Below, in pieces: positions 1-6,291 of a stretch of DNA of 13,708 nucleotides. The stretch comes from Tectiglobus sp039183375. Lineage in GTDB: Bacteria; Pseudomonadota; Alphaproteobacteria; Rhizobiales; Hyphomicrobiaceae. Positions within the stretch are counted from its first letter, which is position 1. Each line of letters starts with the position of its first letter. The stretch covers positions 1 through 13,708 of the forward strand of contig JBCDBQ010000137.1 in assembly GCA_039183375.1 (NCBI GenBank), read 5' to 3'. The notes beneath the pieces were generated by a model. It was not told where the DNA came from and ran no database searches. It saw only the letters and a list, made by a program, of their open reading frames with translations. Made by a program: the position numbers and the translations under genes.

Positions 1-507
1 AATTGCGGAAAATGGCTCATCCAAGAGTATGAGCGCACTGTCTTGAACGAGAACCCGCGCGAAGAGAACGCGCTGCAACTGTCCTCCTGAGAGCGCACCA
101 ATGCTTCGCCCTTCAAAGCCCGCAAGGCCCACAGCAGCTAAGGCGGCTTCTACGATCTTTTTCTCACCACGACCCAAGGCCGAGAAAGCGCCTATCGTCC
201 GCCAAAGCCCAAGGCTGACGAGGTCGAACACAGAAATAGGAAACGAACGGTCGATGTCTACCTGCTGGGGAAGATAAGCAATCTGCTTTCGGGCTGTGCC
301 GGTCACGGTGATCGTACCAGTCAGTGGTTTTAGTGCCCCGACAATGCCCTTCATCAAAGTGGTCTTACCGCTACCATTTGGCCCGACCACAGCTGTCATC
401 GTGCCGCGCCGCATGGTACCACTGAAGCGATGCACGGCCGGGACTGAGTCATATCCGAGTGACAAATCCTGAAACTGTAGAACCACATCGGCCGAGATTG
501 CTGCCAT
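1..507 (-). CDS. znuC: Zinc ABC transporter ATP-binding protein (ZnuC-like), 5' part only
   Basis: Seen: the frame is open from an ATG at 507 to the window edge, giving 169 N-terminal residues of an ABC ATPase. Walker A is GPNGSGKT (residues 42-49), the Q-loop is AYLPQQ (77-82), the signature is LSGGQLQR (139-146) and Walker B with the D-loop start is ILLDEPFSAI (160-169). The rest lies outside the window. Known: the family powers import of Zn or Mn from a periplasmic binding protein through a ZnuB-type permease at the inner membrane. The Zn assignment is inferred from the zur gene upstream on the same strand and its Zur-box-like promoter; Mn or another metal cannot be excluded from the ATPase alone. 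The start lies 7 bases after the stop of a small membrane ORF, so the two are probably cotranscribed, and the Shine-Dalgarno is weak. No znuA is visible nearby. Confidence 0.85.
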   Translation of the reverse strand, partial: MAAISADVVLQFQDLSLGYDSVPAVHRFSGTMRRGTMTAVVGPNGSGKTTLMKGIVGALKPLTGTITVTGTARKQIAYLPQQVDIDRSFPISVFDLVSLGLWRTIGAFSALGRGEKKIVEAALAAVGLAGFEGRSIGALSGGQLQRVLFARVLVQDSALILLDEPFSAI

Positions 508-514
508 TTGGGCT

Positions 515-694
515 CTAGCCTTGCACTACGCTTAGAACCATGATCCACACCACTGCAGCGATCAACGTCGCTACCATGATCCTGGTTGTTATCCCAAGAC
601 CAACCAATGAGAACTGGTCCTCTAAGTTTCTCGATGCGGGTCTGTCTTCAGGCATACGACCAAATCTCAAAGCTGAAATCGCGGGTTTGCTCAT
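515..694 (-). CDS. Small single-helix membrane protein between zur and znuC
   Basis: Not a family I recognise. With the ATG at 694 it is 59 residues; ATGs at 757 (80 aa) and 655 (46 aa) are alternatives, and none has a strong Shine-Dalgarno. The N-terminal half is polar with several Arg. The C-terminal half has one clear hydrophobic segment (about residues 38-57, beginning ITTRIMVATLIAAVVW), and the protein ends only a few residues later. The stop is 7 bases before the znuC start on the same strand, and zur is upstream on that strand, which is the main support for it being real. By position it could be an accessory or assembly subunit of the Zn importer, but that is inference. The codons upstream of 694 look less coding-like, and the 757 start overlaps a perfect inverted repeat. 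Confidence 0.5.
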   Translation of the reverse strand: MSKPAISALRFGRMPEDRPASRNLEDQFSLVGLGITTRIMVATLIAAVVWIMVLSVVQG

Positions 695-740
695 TGGAAA
701 GGCGGCCTCACATGTCGCCCAGGTGACTTGCCGTATTTTC

Positions 741-759
741 GGATGTCGGTGAGACATCC
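741..759. repeat. Perfect inverted repeat, 7-bp arms, 5-base loop
   Basis: GGATGTC (741-747) and GACATCC (753-759) are exact reverse complements around GGTGA. No T-tract follows on either strand, so it does not look like a terminator. It lies between zur and the small membrane ORF and covers the most upstream possible start (757) of that ORF. It could be an operator or an RNA element at the gene junction. Confidence 0.5.
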
Positions 760-840
760 GATTTCGGCTTGATGAGTGGATAGTGCACTGTTGTCATCAA
801 CGCAGTTGGCTCTCTAACTACTTCTCTGTTTGCGCCATAC

Positions 841-1290
841 TTAGACTTCGTTCGATCTGGCTGTTGGACTCGGACGACAAGTCCGGCACGTTCCTCGCAA
901 CTCCACTGTCATGCTGTTCAGCGCAAAATCGAATGATTTTGTCCGGGTCGTTAAGGAAGACGCAATAGATGCAGCTTCAAACTCTTCCACGGACCCGCAA
1001 GTATCGCAGATTGCAAACATTGGGTCGCGATCCATTCCGAGATCACTTTGCTTGCAGGCTACATAAGCATTCAAGGTCTCCAACCGATGCACGCTTCGAT
1101 CAGCGACAAGTCGGTTGAGAGCTCGGTACACCGTGTTCGGAGACCTGACGCCAAGTCCTCGCAGCCTATCCATTAAATCGTAGGCGCTAAATGGGAGATA
1201 ATCCTGTCTTAACACCTCGAGGATGCGTAACTCAGTTGCATTGAGCGGGCGTCGCTCAAGCTTTGCTTTGCTCAGAAGTGGCTCAGTCAT
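841..1290 (-). CDS. zur: Fur-family zinc uptake regulator, Zur-like
   Basis: 149 residues, typical for Fur-family regulators. The N-terminal winged helix ends in the DNA-recognition segment SPNTVYRALNRL (about residues 50-61). The dimerisation part holds the two structural CxxC pairs C95/C98 and C135/C138. Known: Zur binds DNA when Zn-loaded and represses Zn uptake genes. Inferred here as Zur rather than Fur, Mur or PerR from the znuC-like gene downstream on the same strand and the GTTATAAC palindrome at its own promoter. Odd: the His-rich sensor stretch usual before the first CxxC is absent. The segment from C79 to F92 has Lys, Gln, Ser and Asp and no His; only C79 and the Glu pair 102-103 resemble the usual regulatory ligands. 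The ATG at 1290 has no Shine-Dalgarno and the promoter predicts an almost leaderless mRNA. The gap to the next ORF is 83-146 bases, depending on its start. Confidence 0.82.
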   Translation of the reverse strand: MTEPLLSKAKLERRPLNATELRILEVLRQDYLPFSAYDLMDRLRGLGVRSPNTVYRALNRLVADRSVHRLETLNAYVACKQSDLGMDRDPMFAICDTCGSVEEFEAASIASSLTTRTKSFDFALNSMTVELRGTCRTCRPSPTARSNEV

Positions 1291-1294
1291 GGTG

Positions 1295-1310
1295 GAATGT
1301 TATAACGTTC
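1295..1310. promoter_or_regulatory. Zur-box-like operator
   Basis: GAATGTTATAACGTTC is a 16-base palindrome with one mismatched pair (GAA-N-GTTATAAC-N-TTC). Its core resembles the AT-rich GTTAT/ATAAC dyad known for proteobacterial Zur sites. It covers the zur -10 element and ends 4 bases before the zur ATG, so Zn-loaded Zur would be expected to block RNA polymerase there. The same site might act on the rightward metallothionein unit, but it lies about 90 bases upstream of that unit's -10. Confidence 0.65.
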
Positions 1311-1326
1311 AAAAAAAAGTCGTCAA
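1299..1326 (-). promoter_or_regulatory. sigma70-type promoter of zur
   Basis: Read on the minus strand, TTGACG (1326-1321) and TATAAC (1304-1299) are 16 bases apart, close to the consensus -35 and -10. The expected start point, about 7 bases past the -10, falls at positions 1291-1290, that is at the A of the zur ATG. This implies a leaderless or near-leaderless transcript, consistent with the missing Shine-Dalgarno. Confidence 0.6.
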
Positions 1327-1396
1327 TCAGCTAACGTCGTTAAAAGCAGGAGTGTCAGTCACCAATTCTGCGTAAGCGACAGTGGTGCCTCTGGCG

Positions 1397-1402
1397 TATA
1401 AT
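1397..1402 (+). promoter_or_regulatory. Possible -10 element for the metallothionein unit
   Basis: TATAAT at 1397-1402 is a perfect -10 hexamer, but no recognisable -35 lies 15-19 bases upstream. Either the promoter depends on an activator or alternative sigma factor, or the match is chance. If used, it gives a leader of about 105 bases that contains the 1467-1508 hairpin. Confidence 0.35.
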
Positions 1403-1466
1403 GCTCCCCGATCAATCAAATCTGGCGACAGCACAAAAATTGCAACCCAGGTGTAAGGATCTGAGC

Positions 1467-1508
1467 CTCCGTTCCGTCTTTACCTCTGATAGTAACGACG
1501 GAACGGAG
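1467..1508 (+). promoter_or_regulatory. Long 5' leader hairpin that buries the metallothionein Shine-Dalgarno
   Basis: CTCCGTTCCGTC (1467-1478) and GACGGAACGGAG (1497-1508) form a perfect 12-bp stem. A single T/C mismatch (1479/1496) is followed by 4 more pairs, TTAC (1480-1483) with GTAA (1492-1495), leaving an 8-base loop. The last four bases of the 3' arm, GGAG (1505-1508), are the Shine-Dalgarno for the ATG at 1515, with 6 bases of spacing. In RNA the ribosome site would be fully paired. There is no U-tract, so it is not a simple terminator. A DNA operator role is the alternative. Confidence 0.65.
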
Positions 1509-1514
1509 AATCTA

Positions 1515-1673
1515 ATGGCTGACGATCTGAAGTGTGCTTGTGACAGTTGCCCCCCAGCTTGCACCTGCGGAAAGCAAGACCCGAGCGGTGATGGCTGTTG
1601 CTGCGGCGTTACCTGTACCTGTGAAGACTGCAATTGTGGACCGAGCTGCAGGTGTCCAAGCACCGCGAAATGA
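1515..1673 (+). CDS. Bacterial metallothionein, Cys-rich, 52 residues
   Basis: Start ATG 1515, chosen for GGAG at 1505-1508; the longer in-frame reading from 1401 runs through the leader hairpin and is unlikely. 14 of 52 residues are Cys, mostly as CxC, CxxC and a CCC run: KCACDSC near the N terminus, then CTCG, GCCCG, CTCEDCNC and CRCP. There is a central Gly/Asp-rich break (about residues 21-30) between two Cys clusters, and almost no hydrophobic residues. Known: such peptides bind Zn, Cd or Cu(I) through thiolate clusters in the cytoplasm and buffer or detoxify metal. The protein lacks the His and aromatic residues of SmtA, so it is a divergent type. It is followed after 14 bases by a Cys-rich ECF sigma gene, very likely in the same transcript. 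Which metal it prefers cannot be told. Confidence 0.8.
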   Translation: MADDLKCACDSCPPACTCGKQDPSGDGCCCGVTCTCEDCNCGPSCRCPSTAK

Positions 1674-1687
1674 AGTAAACAACATCA

Positions 1688-2242
1688 ATGAAAGAATTTG
1701 ATGCAATGGCGTGTGTCGTTTTGGCGTTGAACGCTCACAGTTCGGATCTGCGGCGTTATGTGCGGGCTAGAGTAGCCCCATCAGATGTCGACGATGTTCT
1801 GCAATTTGCTGCATTGCGGGCAATCGAGAAAGCTTACTCGCTGCAGGAGTCAGACCGGGTCCTGCACTGGCTTTATCGTCTGCACAGCAACGTCGCGAGT
1901 GATGTTGGGCGCAAGCGCGCCAGCGAGCAACGCCTGTTAGAAGCCATGACCGTTGAGGCACAGTCGACAGCAGGCGAGGCCCCCCCTCAATGCGGCTGCA
2001 GCATCACGCAGGCTCGACAGCTTAATGCGAACTATGCTGCGATACTAGATCTCGTCGATGTTGGCGGGGTGCCGTTGGCCAAGGCCGCCGAAGCTCTCAA
2101 TGTCTCAGTCAATAACGCAACCGTTCGACTTCACAGGGCAAGAACGGCTCTTAGAGAACGGTTGTTGGAGCACTGCGGAGTCACCAACGCTAGCGAATGT
2201 GCGGATTGCAGATGTTCCTACGAAGGGTGCTGCACCGCCTAG
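1688..2242 (+). CDS. ECF sigma factor with C-terminal Cys-rich (metal-sensing type) tail
   Basis: 184 residues. Region 2 lies at about 18-80 (PSDVDDVLQFAALRAIEKAY, then a WLYRLHSNVASD segment). A linker holds C102-x-C104. Region 4 is at about 113-160, with the helix-turn-helix ending SVNNATVRLHRARTALRERL. The tail has C163, C171, C174, C176, C181 and C182 (C-x7-C-x2-C-x-C-x4-CC). Known: ECF factors with a Cys-rich C-terminal domain, such as CorE of Myxococcus (ECF44), are switched by bound metal and need no anti-sigma; membership of that exact group is inferred. No anti-sigma gene is adjacent, which fits. It probably controls its own unit and other metal genes. The start ATG 1688 has a weak Shine-Dalgarno; ATG 1706 is possible. 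Translational coupling to the metallothionein gene is likely. Confidence 0.85.
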   Translation: MKEFDAMACVVLALNAHSSDLRRYVRARVAPSDVDDVLQFAALRAIEKAYSLQESDRVLHWLYRLHSNVASDVGRKRASEQRLLEAMTVEAQSTAGEAPPQCGCSITQARQLNANYAAILDLVDVGGVPLAKAAEALNVSVNNATVRLHRARTALRERLLEHCGVTNASECADCRCSYEGCCTA

Positions 2243-3059
2243 TTTGACGGGGGGCTGCGCTTTTCACTAAGATGTCTTTAAGAGTACTCGTGACGACAAT
2301 TTAGCCCAAGCAAGCCTATCTCGTCTGCACGTGCATACTTAGAGACACCTAATTTTCACAGATCATAGAGAGTTGTTTGCGGACATGTCTGGATTAGGAA
2401 TCTTGCGGCGAAGTTTGCCGCAGTAGTGCTCATTGTAGCCGTTCTCCCGAAAGCGCCAGTTTCAGTATCTGGAGAAGCTGAGGTCAATCTCGGAGCTCAT
2501 AAGATCCTTTGGTACGTGAGAGAGCACTCTAACGGCGAATTCAAAGGATCGGAGACGTCGGCCAAGGTCTTCAGAAAGAACACTGAGAGTAAACAACAGA
2601 CGAAGGCGCTGAGTGGCTCAATAGCCAAAGGCCGCGTTCAAAGAGCCGAGCAATCCGAAGCTCTTACAAAGACGCCCCGCGGTTGTAGGAAGGAGAAACC
2701 TACAGACGTCTTCAATCGGTGTTTCGGTCGTCGGCAGAACCCATTGCCTCCCCTTGGGGTTCAGCTTTTACGATTCTGCCAGGCAATCGGACATTGAGGC
2801 AGCCTTCATACTTCTAGCGGGCTGGCTGAGAGTTGGTCTCTCTGTGATTGGCTGCGTGCCAAATACAGCAGCTTGCAGTGCAGTATATCGCTCATTGGTT
2901 GCGTCAATCTGCTCGAAAGATTGTGTCTTGCGGAGCACACAGAATAACTCATCATCGGAAGCTGCGCATTTAGTATACTTTTTGACTCAACAATATGCTT
3001 GCCTCTCTGCGAACTCTACGGAAAAATTGAGCAGCAAAGCCGGTAGTCAGGGGGCCAGC
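2243..3059. other. Spacer with no convincing gene, except a degraded-looking ORF
   Basis: About 0.8 kb between the sigma factor and the beta-barrel gene. The only open frame with any character is the one at 2426-2797, listed separately. TTGACT at 2982-2987 looks like a -35 for the beta-barrel gene but has no clear -10 at the right distance. AGTATACT at 2972-2979 is a motif seen again in the 7.0-7.4 kb spacer. No terminator with a T-tract was found after the sigma gene. Confidence 0.5.
2426..2797 (+). pseudogene. Doubtful ORF with a hydrophobic N terminus, possibly a decayed gene
   Basis: The frame is open from 2369 and the first usable start is GTG 2426. Its beginning (FAAVVLIVAVLPKAPVSV, partly upstream of 2426) looks like a signal peptide or membrane helix, after which the protein is basic and polar. 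A good ATG at 2385 lies in another frame that stops after 13 codons; a one-base shift near 2410 would join it to the hydrophobic segment and give a normal-looking exported protein. There is no family match from memory and no strong Shine-Dalgarno. It could be a frameshifted small gene or a chance ORF. Confidence 0.25.
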
Positions 3060-4208
3060 ATGCATATTGGTTTGAGCTTACGTCGACTGCGCAATCTCGC
3101 GCTTTGTGGTACACTAGCGTCTAGTATCGCCCTCGTTGTTCCGGTGATGAGCGTGCCAGCTATTGCCGATGGGCACACCAATAGGATGGCGTTTGTCCCT
3201 CGCGTTGAGGGCGAGCTGTCTGTCGAATTCCAGTCGGATAATACGTATAAAGCCGACGATGCTTCAGCTGAACTCTCAGACACGTTTACCACTACTGAAC
3301 TAGGCGCGACGTTCCATCTCGCACCGTTCTTCCAAATCGTCGGGAGCTTCGTTCTCGAGCCCGTGTTAGATCCTACCGGCGATCGTGTCTTTGAAGATCA
3401 TGGTGCTTACGCCGAAGAATTGTACGCGAAATTCGTCTTTAGCGACATTGGGATTAGTGTCGGCAAGTACAATCCTGCCTTTGGTCGGGCCTGGGATGCG
3501 ACGCCTGGAATCTATGGCGTAGACTTTGCTGAAGACTACGAATTGACTGAGCGGCTTGGTGTTTCCGTCGGGTACGAGTTTGCAGCCGGGGGACTCGGCG
3601 GTATCGCATTAACTGCGAGCTTGTATAAGGTAGATGATACCAATCTCAGCCGTTCAATCCTGACCAGCCGTGATCCTGAGAAGACACGGCGCAGCGACGG
3701 TGGACCGAGCAATACAGATGGCTTGGAGTCTTTTGCTCTGAATGCAGAGATTGCTGACGTCATGAAGTCAGGTATCGGCGTTAACGTTGGGTATCGCAGT
3801 CAGGCGAAAGGAATTGGTCCGGACGATGTCGATGATGAAAGGGGCTTTGTCGCTGGCATTTTCGGTGAGCACAAGATGCACAACCTCAAATTCGAATGGA
3901 TTGTCGAGGGTGCGAATTTTAATAATGCCGATGCTACTTCAGCCGACAAAACTTACGTGACTGCTGGCGTACAGTTGACCTTCAACGAACGATACTACAT
4001 CGCGATCGCTGGAACACACCGAAAGGTTGATAACACAGGTGGCGCTGATTTTAACGATCGACTATTCCAGATCTCTGCGGGCATGGAGGTGTATGACGGA
4101 TGGACTGTCGATGTTGGGCATAAGTGGGATCGGACCGAGGATGTTGATAGCCGGACGTTTGGCGTTTTGATCGCCAAGTCATTCGACTTCAATACCGCTA
4201 AGAGATAG
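3060..4208 (+). CDS. Outer-membrane beta-barrel (porin-like) protein
   Basis: 382 residues from ATG 3060, chosen for AGGGGG at 3049-3054 and because the signal peptide starts there; the open frame reaches back to 2754 but that part is not coding-like. Residues 1-37 are a signal peptide with an RRLR start, a hydrophobic core and a likely cut after PAIA. The mature part has alternating polar/hydrophobic strands rich in Gly, Asp, Tyr and Phe with acidic loops (DDVDDER, NNADATSAD, RTEDVDSR), typical of a 14-16 strand barrel. The segment GKYNPAFGRAWDATPGIYG, about residues 137-155, looks like a conserved porin core. The C-terminal strand ends FDFNTAKR rather than in Phe. The substrate is unknown. 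The imelysin gene 286 bases downstream suggests a role in iron or other metal uptake, by inference only. LbtU-type siderophore porins are a possible relative. Confidence 0.75.
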   Translation: MHIGLSLRRLRNLALCGTLASSIALVVPVMSVPAIADGHTNRMAFVPRVEGELSVEFQSDNTYKADDASAELSDTFTTTELGATFHLAPFFQIVGSFVLEPVLDPTGDRVFEDHGAYAEELYAKFVFSDIGISVGKYNPAFGRAWDATPGIYGVDFAEDYELTERLGVSVGYEFAAGGLGGIALTASLYKVDDTNLSRSILTSRDPEKTRRSDGGPSNTDGLESFALNAEIADVMKSGIGVNVGYRSQAKGIGPDDVDDERGFVAGIFGEHKMHNLKFEWIVEGANFNNADATSADKTYVTAGVQLTFNERYYIAIAGTHRKVDNTGGADFNDRLFQISAGMEVYDGWTVDVGHKWDRTEDVDSRTFGVLIAKSFDFNTAKR

Positions 4209-4494
4209 AGCGTTACGCGACGGGGAAAGGTGGCCTATCGTCCCCCACCACCAACAGCTGCCTTTCCTCATACACTGCACGATCATTCTCTACTTCGACG
4301 ATATGCCTACGGGCGATCAACCGCATCAGTAAGCGGACTTTAGTAAGGTCCTCCGGTGCGCGTCGAGAGCAGTTCACGTTGGTAGATATTTTCCTAGTCG
4401 TGATCGTGTTAGATCGCCAGCCTTCAGCAAACAACGCTAGGCACCTCGTCGGGCTAAGGCGTCGGACGACTCTACGAGAGGAACAAGTAACAAT

Positions 4495-5772
4495 ATGATT
4501 AGAATGAGACATTCACTCCTATGGCTCGGAGCTGCAGCGCTTGGCTGCTTTTCACTGGCCCAGATCAGTCTGGCGCAGACGGCAAAGGACGTCGTCAAGA
4601 CATACGCTGATATCGCGCTGGCAAAGTATGAAGACTCGCTAACGACCGCCAAAGCACTGAAGGTCGCTGTCGATAAATTCGTTGCAAGCCCCAATCAGTC
4701 GACTTTGGAGGCCGCTCGTAACGCCTGGCTGGCATCGCGTGTACCGTATCAACAAACCGAGGTCTACAGGTTTGGCAATGCGATCGTCGACGACTGGGAA
4801 GGCAAAGTGAATGCCTGGCCTTTGGATGAGGGGCTTATTGATTATGTGGCGGGTGACTACGGCAATGAGTCAGAAGAAAACAATCTCTACACAGCTAATG
4901 TCATCGCGAACAAGAAACTGAAGATCAGCGGCCGGGACGTTGATGCTTCAAACATCTCCAAGGCACTTCTGTCAGATGTCCTGCAAGAGGCCGATGGTGT
5001 CGAAGCCAATGTTGCGACAGGCTATCACGCCATTGAGTTTCTTCTCTGGGGGCAGGATTTGAACGGTACCAAAGCCGGTGCAGGCAATCGTCAAGCCAGT
5101 GATTTTGATCTGAAAGCGTGCACTGGAGGCAACTGCGATCGTCGGGTGCAGTACTTGAAGTCTGCAACAGCGTTGTTGATTGACGACCTGGCATGGATGG
5201 TCGGCCAATGGCAAGCTGATGGTGCTGCGCGGAAGAGCGTGATGGCAGGCGACGGCTCTGCCGGCCTGATTGCATTATTCACCGGGATGGGTTCTTTGTC
5301 CTACGGCGAATTGGCGGGTGAACGGATGAAGCTGGGGCTGCTTCTCCACGATCCCGAGGAAGAGCACGATTGCTTTGCGGATAACACCCACAACTCACAT
5401 TACTACGATGTGGTCGGCATTCAGAACGTGTACCTCGGACGGTACAAGAGGGTGGACGGCAGCGTTGTGAGTGGGGCAAGTGTCTCAGACCTTGTCAAAA
5501 CCGCAGATGCTGCAACCGACAAGCGCATGCGCGACGCTCTTGCAAACTCAGTTTCCAAGTTCCAAGAATTGGTTAAGCGTGCAGAGACGGTCGAGGCTTA
5601 CGATCAAATGATCGCTGAGGGTAACAAGGACGGCAATAAAGTTGTCCAAACTGCAATTAATTCATTGCTCGATCAAACCAAAGAGATTGAGAGGTCGATC
5701 GCTGCACTCAAGCTCAAGCCAATCGCATTCGAAGGTTCAGACAGCCTCGACGATCCATCAAAAGTCAAATAG
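4495..5772 (+). CDS. Imelysin family protein, IrpA-type (iron-regulated, periplasmic)
   Basis: 425 residues. Signal peptide in residues 1-28 (LLWLGAAALGCFSLAQISLAQ). The mature protein has the imelysin helical fold marks: ARNAWLASRVPYQQTEVYRFG at about 74-94, the GxHxxE motif as GYHAIE (176-181), and the second conserved block HDCFADNTHNSHYYDVVGIQ around 310-330, which is characteristic of the IrpA subgroup. Length is normal. Known: imelysins sit in the periplasm or on the outer membrane, are often iron-regulated and are thought to bind metal rather than act as peptidases. The di-haem oxidoreductase gene often found next to irpA is absent; instead a beta-barrel gene lies upstream. ATG 4495 is preceded by GAGAGG, 13 bases away and a little far. 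No clear Fur, Irr or RirA box was seen upstream. A long stem-loop follows the stop. Confidence 0.88.
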   Translation: MIRMRHSLLWLGAAALGCFSLAQISLAQTAKDVVKTYADIALAKYEDSLTTAKALKVAVDKFVASPNQSTLEAARNAWLASRVPYQQTEVYRFGNAIVDDWEGKVNAWPLDEGLIDYVAGDYGNESEENNLYTANVIANKKLKISGRDVDASNISKALLSDVLQEADGVEANVATGYHAIEFLLWGQDLNGTKAGAGNRQASDFDLKACTGGNCDRRVQYLKSATALLIDDLAWMVGQWQADGAARKSVMAGDGSAGLIALFTGMGSLSYGELAGERMKLGLLLHDPEEEHDCFADNTHNSHYYDVVGIQNVYLGRYKRVDGSVVSGASVSDLVKTADAATDKRMRDALANSVSKFQELVKRAETVEAYDQMIAEGNKDGNKVVQTAINSLLDQTKEIERSIAALKLKPIAFEGSDSLDDPSKVK

Positions 5773-5784
5773 TGCATCTGAATT

Positions 5785-5849
5785 GGTGAGCGGTAAGAAA
5801 CAGAGACGGCTGGTGTAGCTCCCACTGTCTCTCCTATTTGCCGCTCACC
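5785..5849 (+). terminator. Long stem-loop after the imelysin gene
   Basis: GGTGAGCGG (5785-5793) pairs perfectly with CCGCTCACC (5841-5849), continued by T/G, A/T, A/T and G/T pairs. Inside, AGAGACGG (5802-5809) pairs with CTGTCTCT (5825-5832), with a few further pairs above. The base is followed by TTGTCT, a poor U-tract. It may be a terminator-like or mRNA-stabilising 3' structure rather than a classic Rho-independent terminator. Confidence 0.5.
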
Positions 5850-6291
5850 TTGTCTATCGGCGCTTGTTCGCGAGTGCGTGGCCATCGATCATTCCATTTA
5901 AGTCTGTTGGGGTGCTTCGATCTCAATCGGATGGCCCTAACGCCCGTCTGCGCTCTCCTCGTTTTGCCAAACGGTGGCCTCGACAATTCAACCCGGTCGA
6001 GATCGCACCGGTCTCGATTGTACACTGTTTGATCTTAGCTGGCTTGGTGTTCGATGGTCGACATTGTAGCGCCGAGAGCACCAGCTCACCGACCATTATC
6101 TCAATCTCATTACTAAATTTCGACGAAGCGGACAATGAAGCATCTCATGTATGAACTAGCTTGCTACGCATTAGTCCCAATACTGATCCCAATTGAGCCT
6201 AACGCAGCTCCAAACACATGCCCGGTCAAATGAGTGAATCGCCTAGGCACAATGTATGCGATCATTGAAGGCGCAGCTTCGGCCGAGTTTG
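5850..6291. other. Spacer with no recognisable gene
   Basis: About 440 bases. Short open frames exist on both strands but all are under 100 codons, rich in Arg, Ser and Pro, lack Shine-Dalgarno sites and look like chance frames. No tRNA, hairpin with T-tract or repeat was found. Confidence 0.5.

Noticed and set aside
1401..1514. N-terminal extension of the metallothionein, or a leader peptide
   Set aside because: It overlaps the possible -10 and runs through the hairpin. The start begins 4 bases after TATAAT begins, so it could not be translated from that promoter.
2754..3059. N-terminal extension of the beta-barrel frame
   Set aside because: The Shine-Dalgarno and signal peptide both place the start at ATG 3060; the upstream part is not coding-like.
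4213..4512. Leftward 99-codon frame in the spacer before the imelysin gene
   Set aside because: The C-terminal half looks coding-like, but the N-terminal half is Arg/Ser-rich, overlaps the imelysin start, has no ribosome site and resembles no family. At most a gene remnant.
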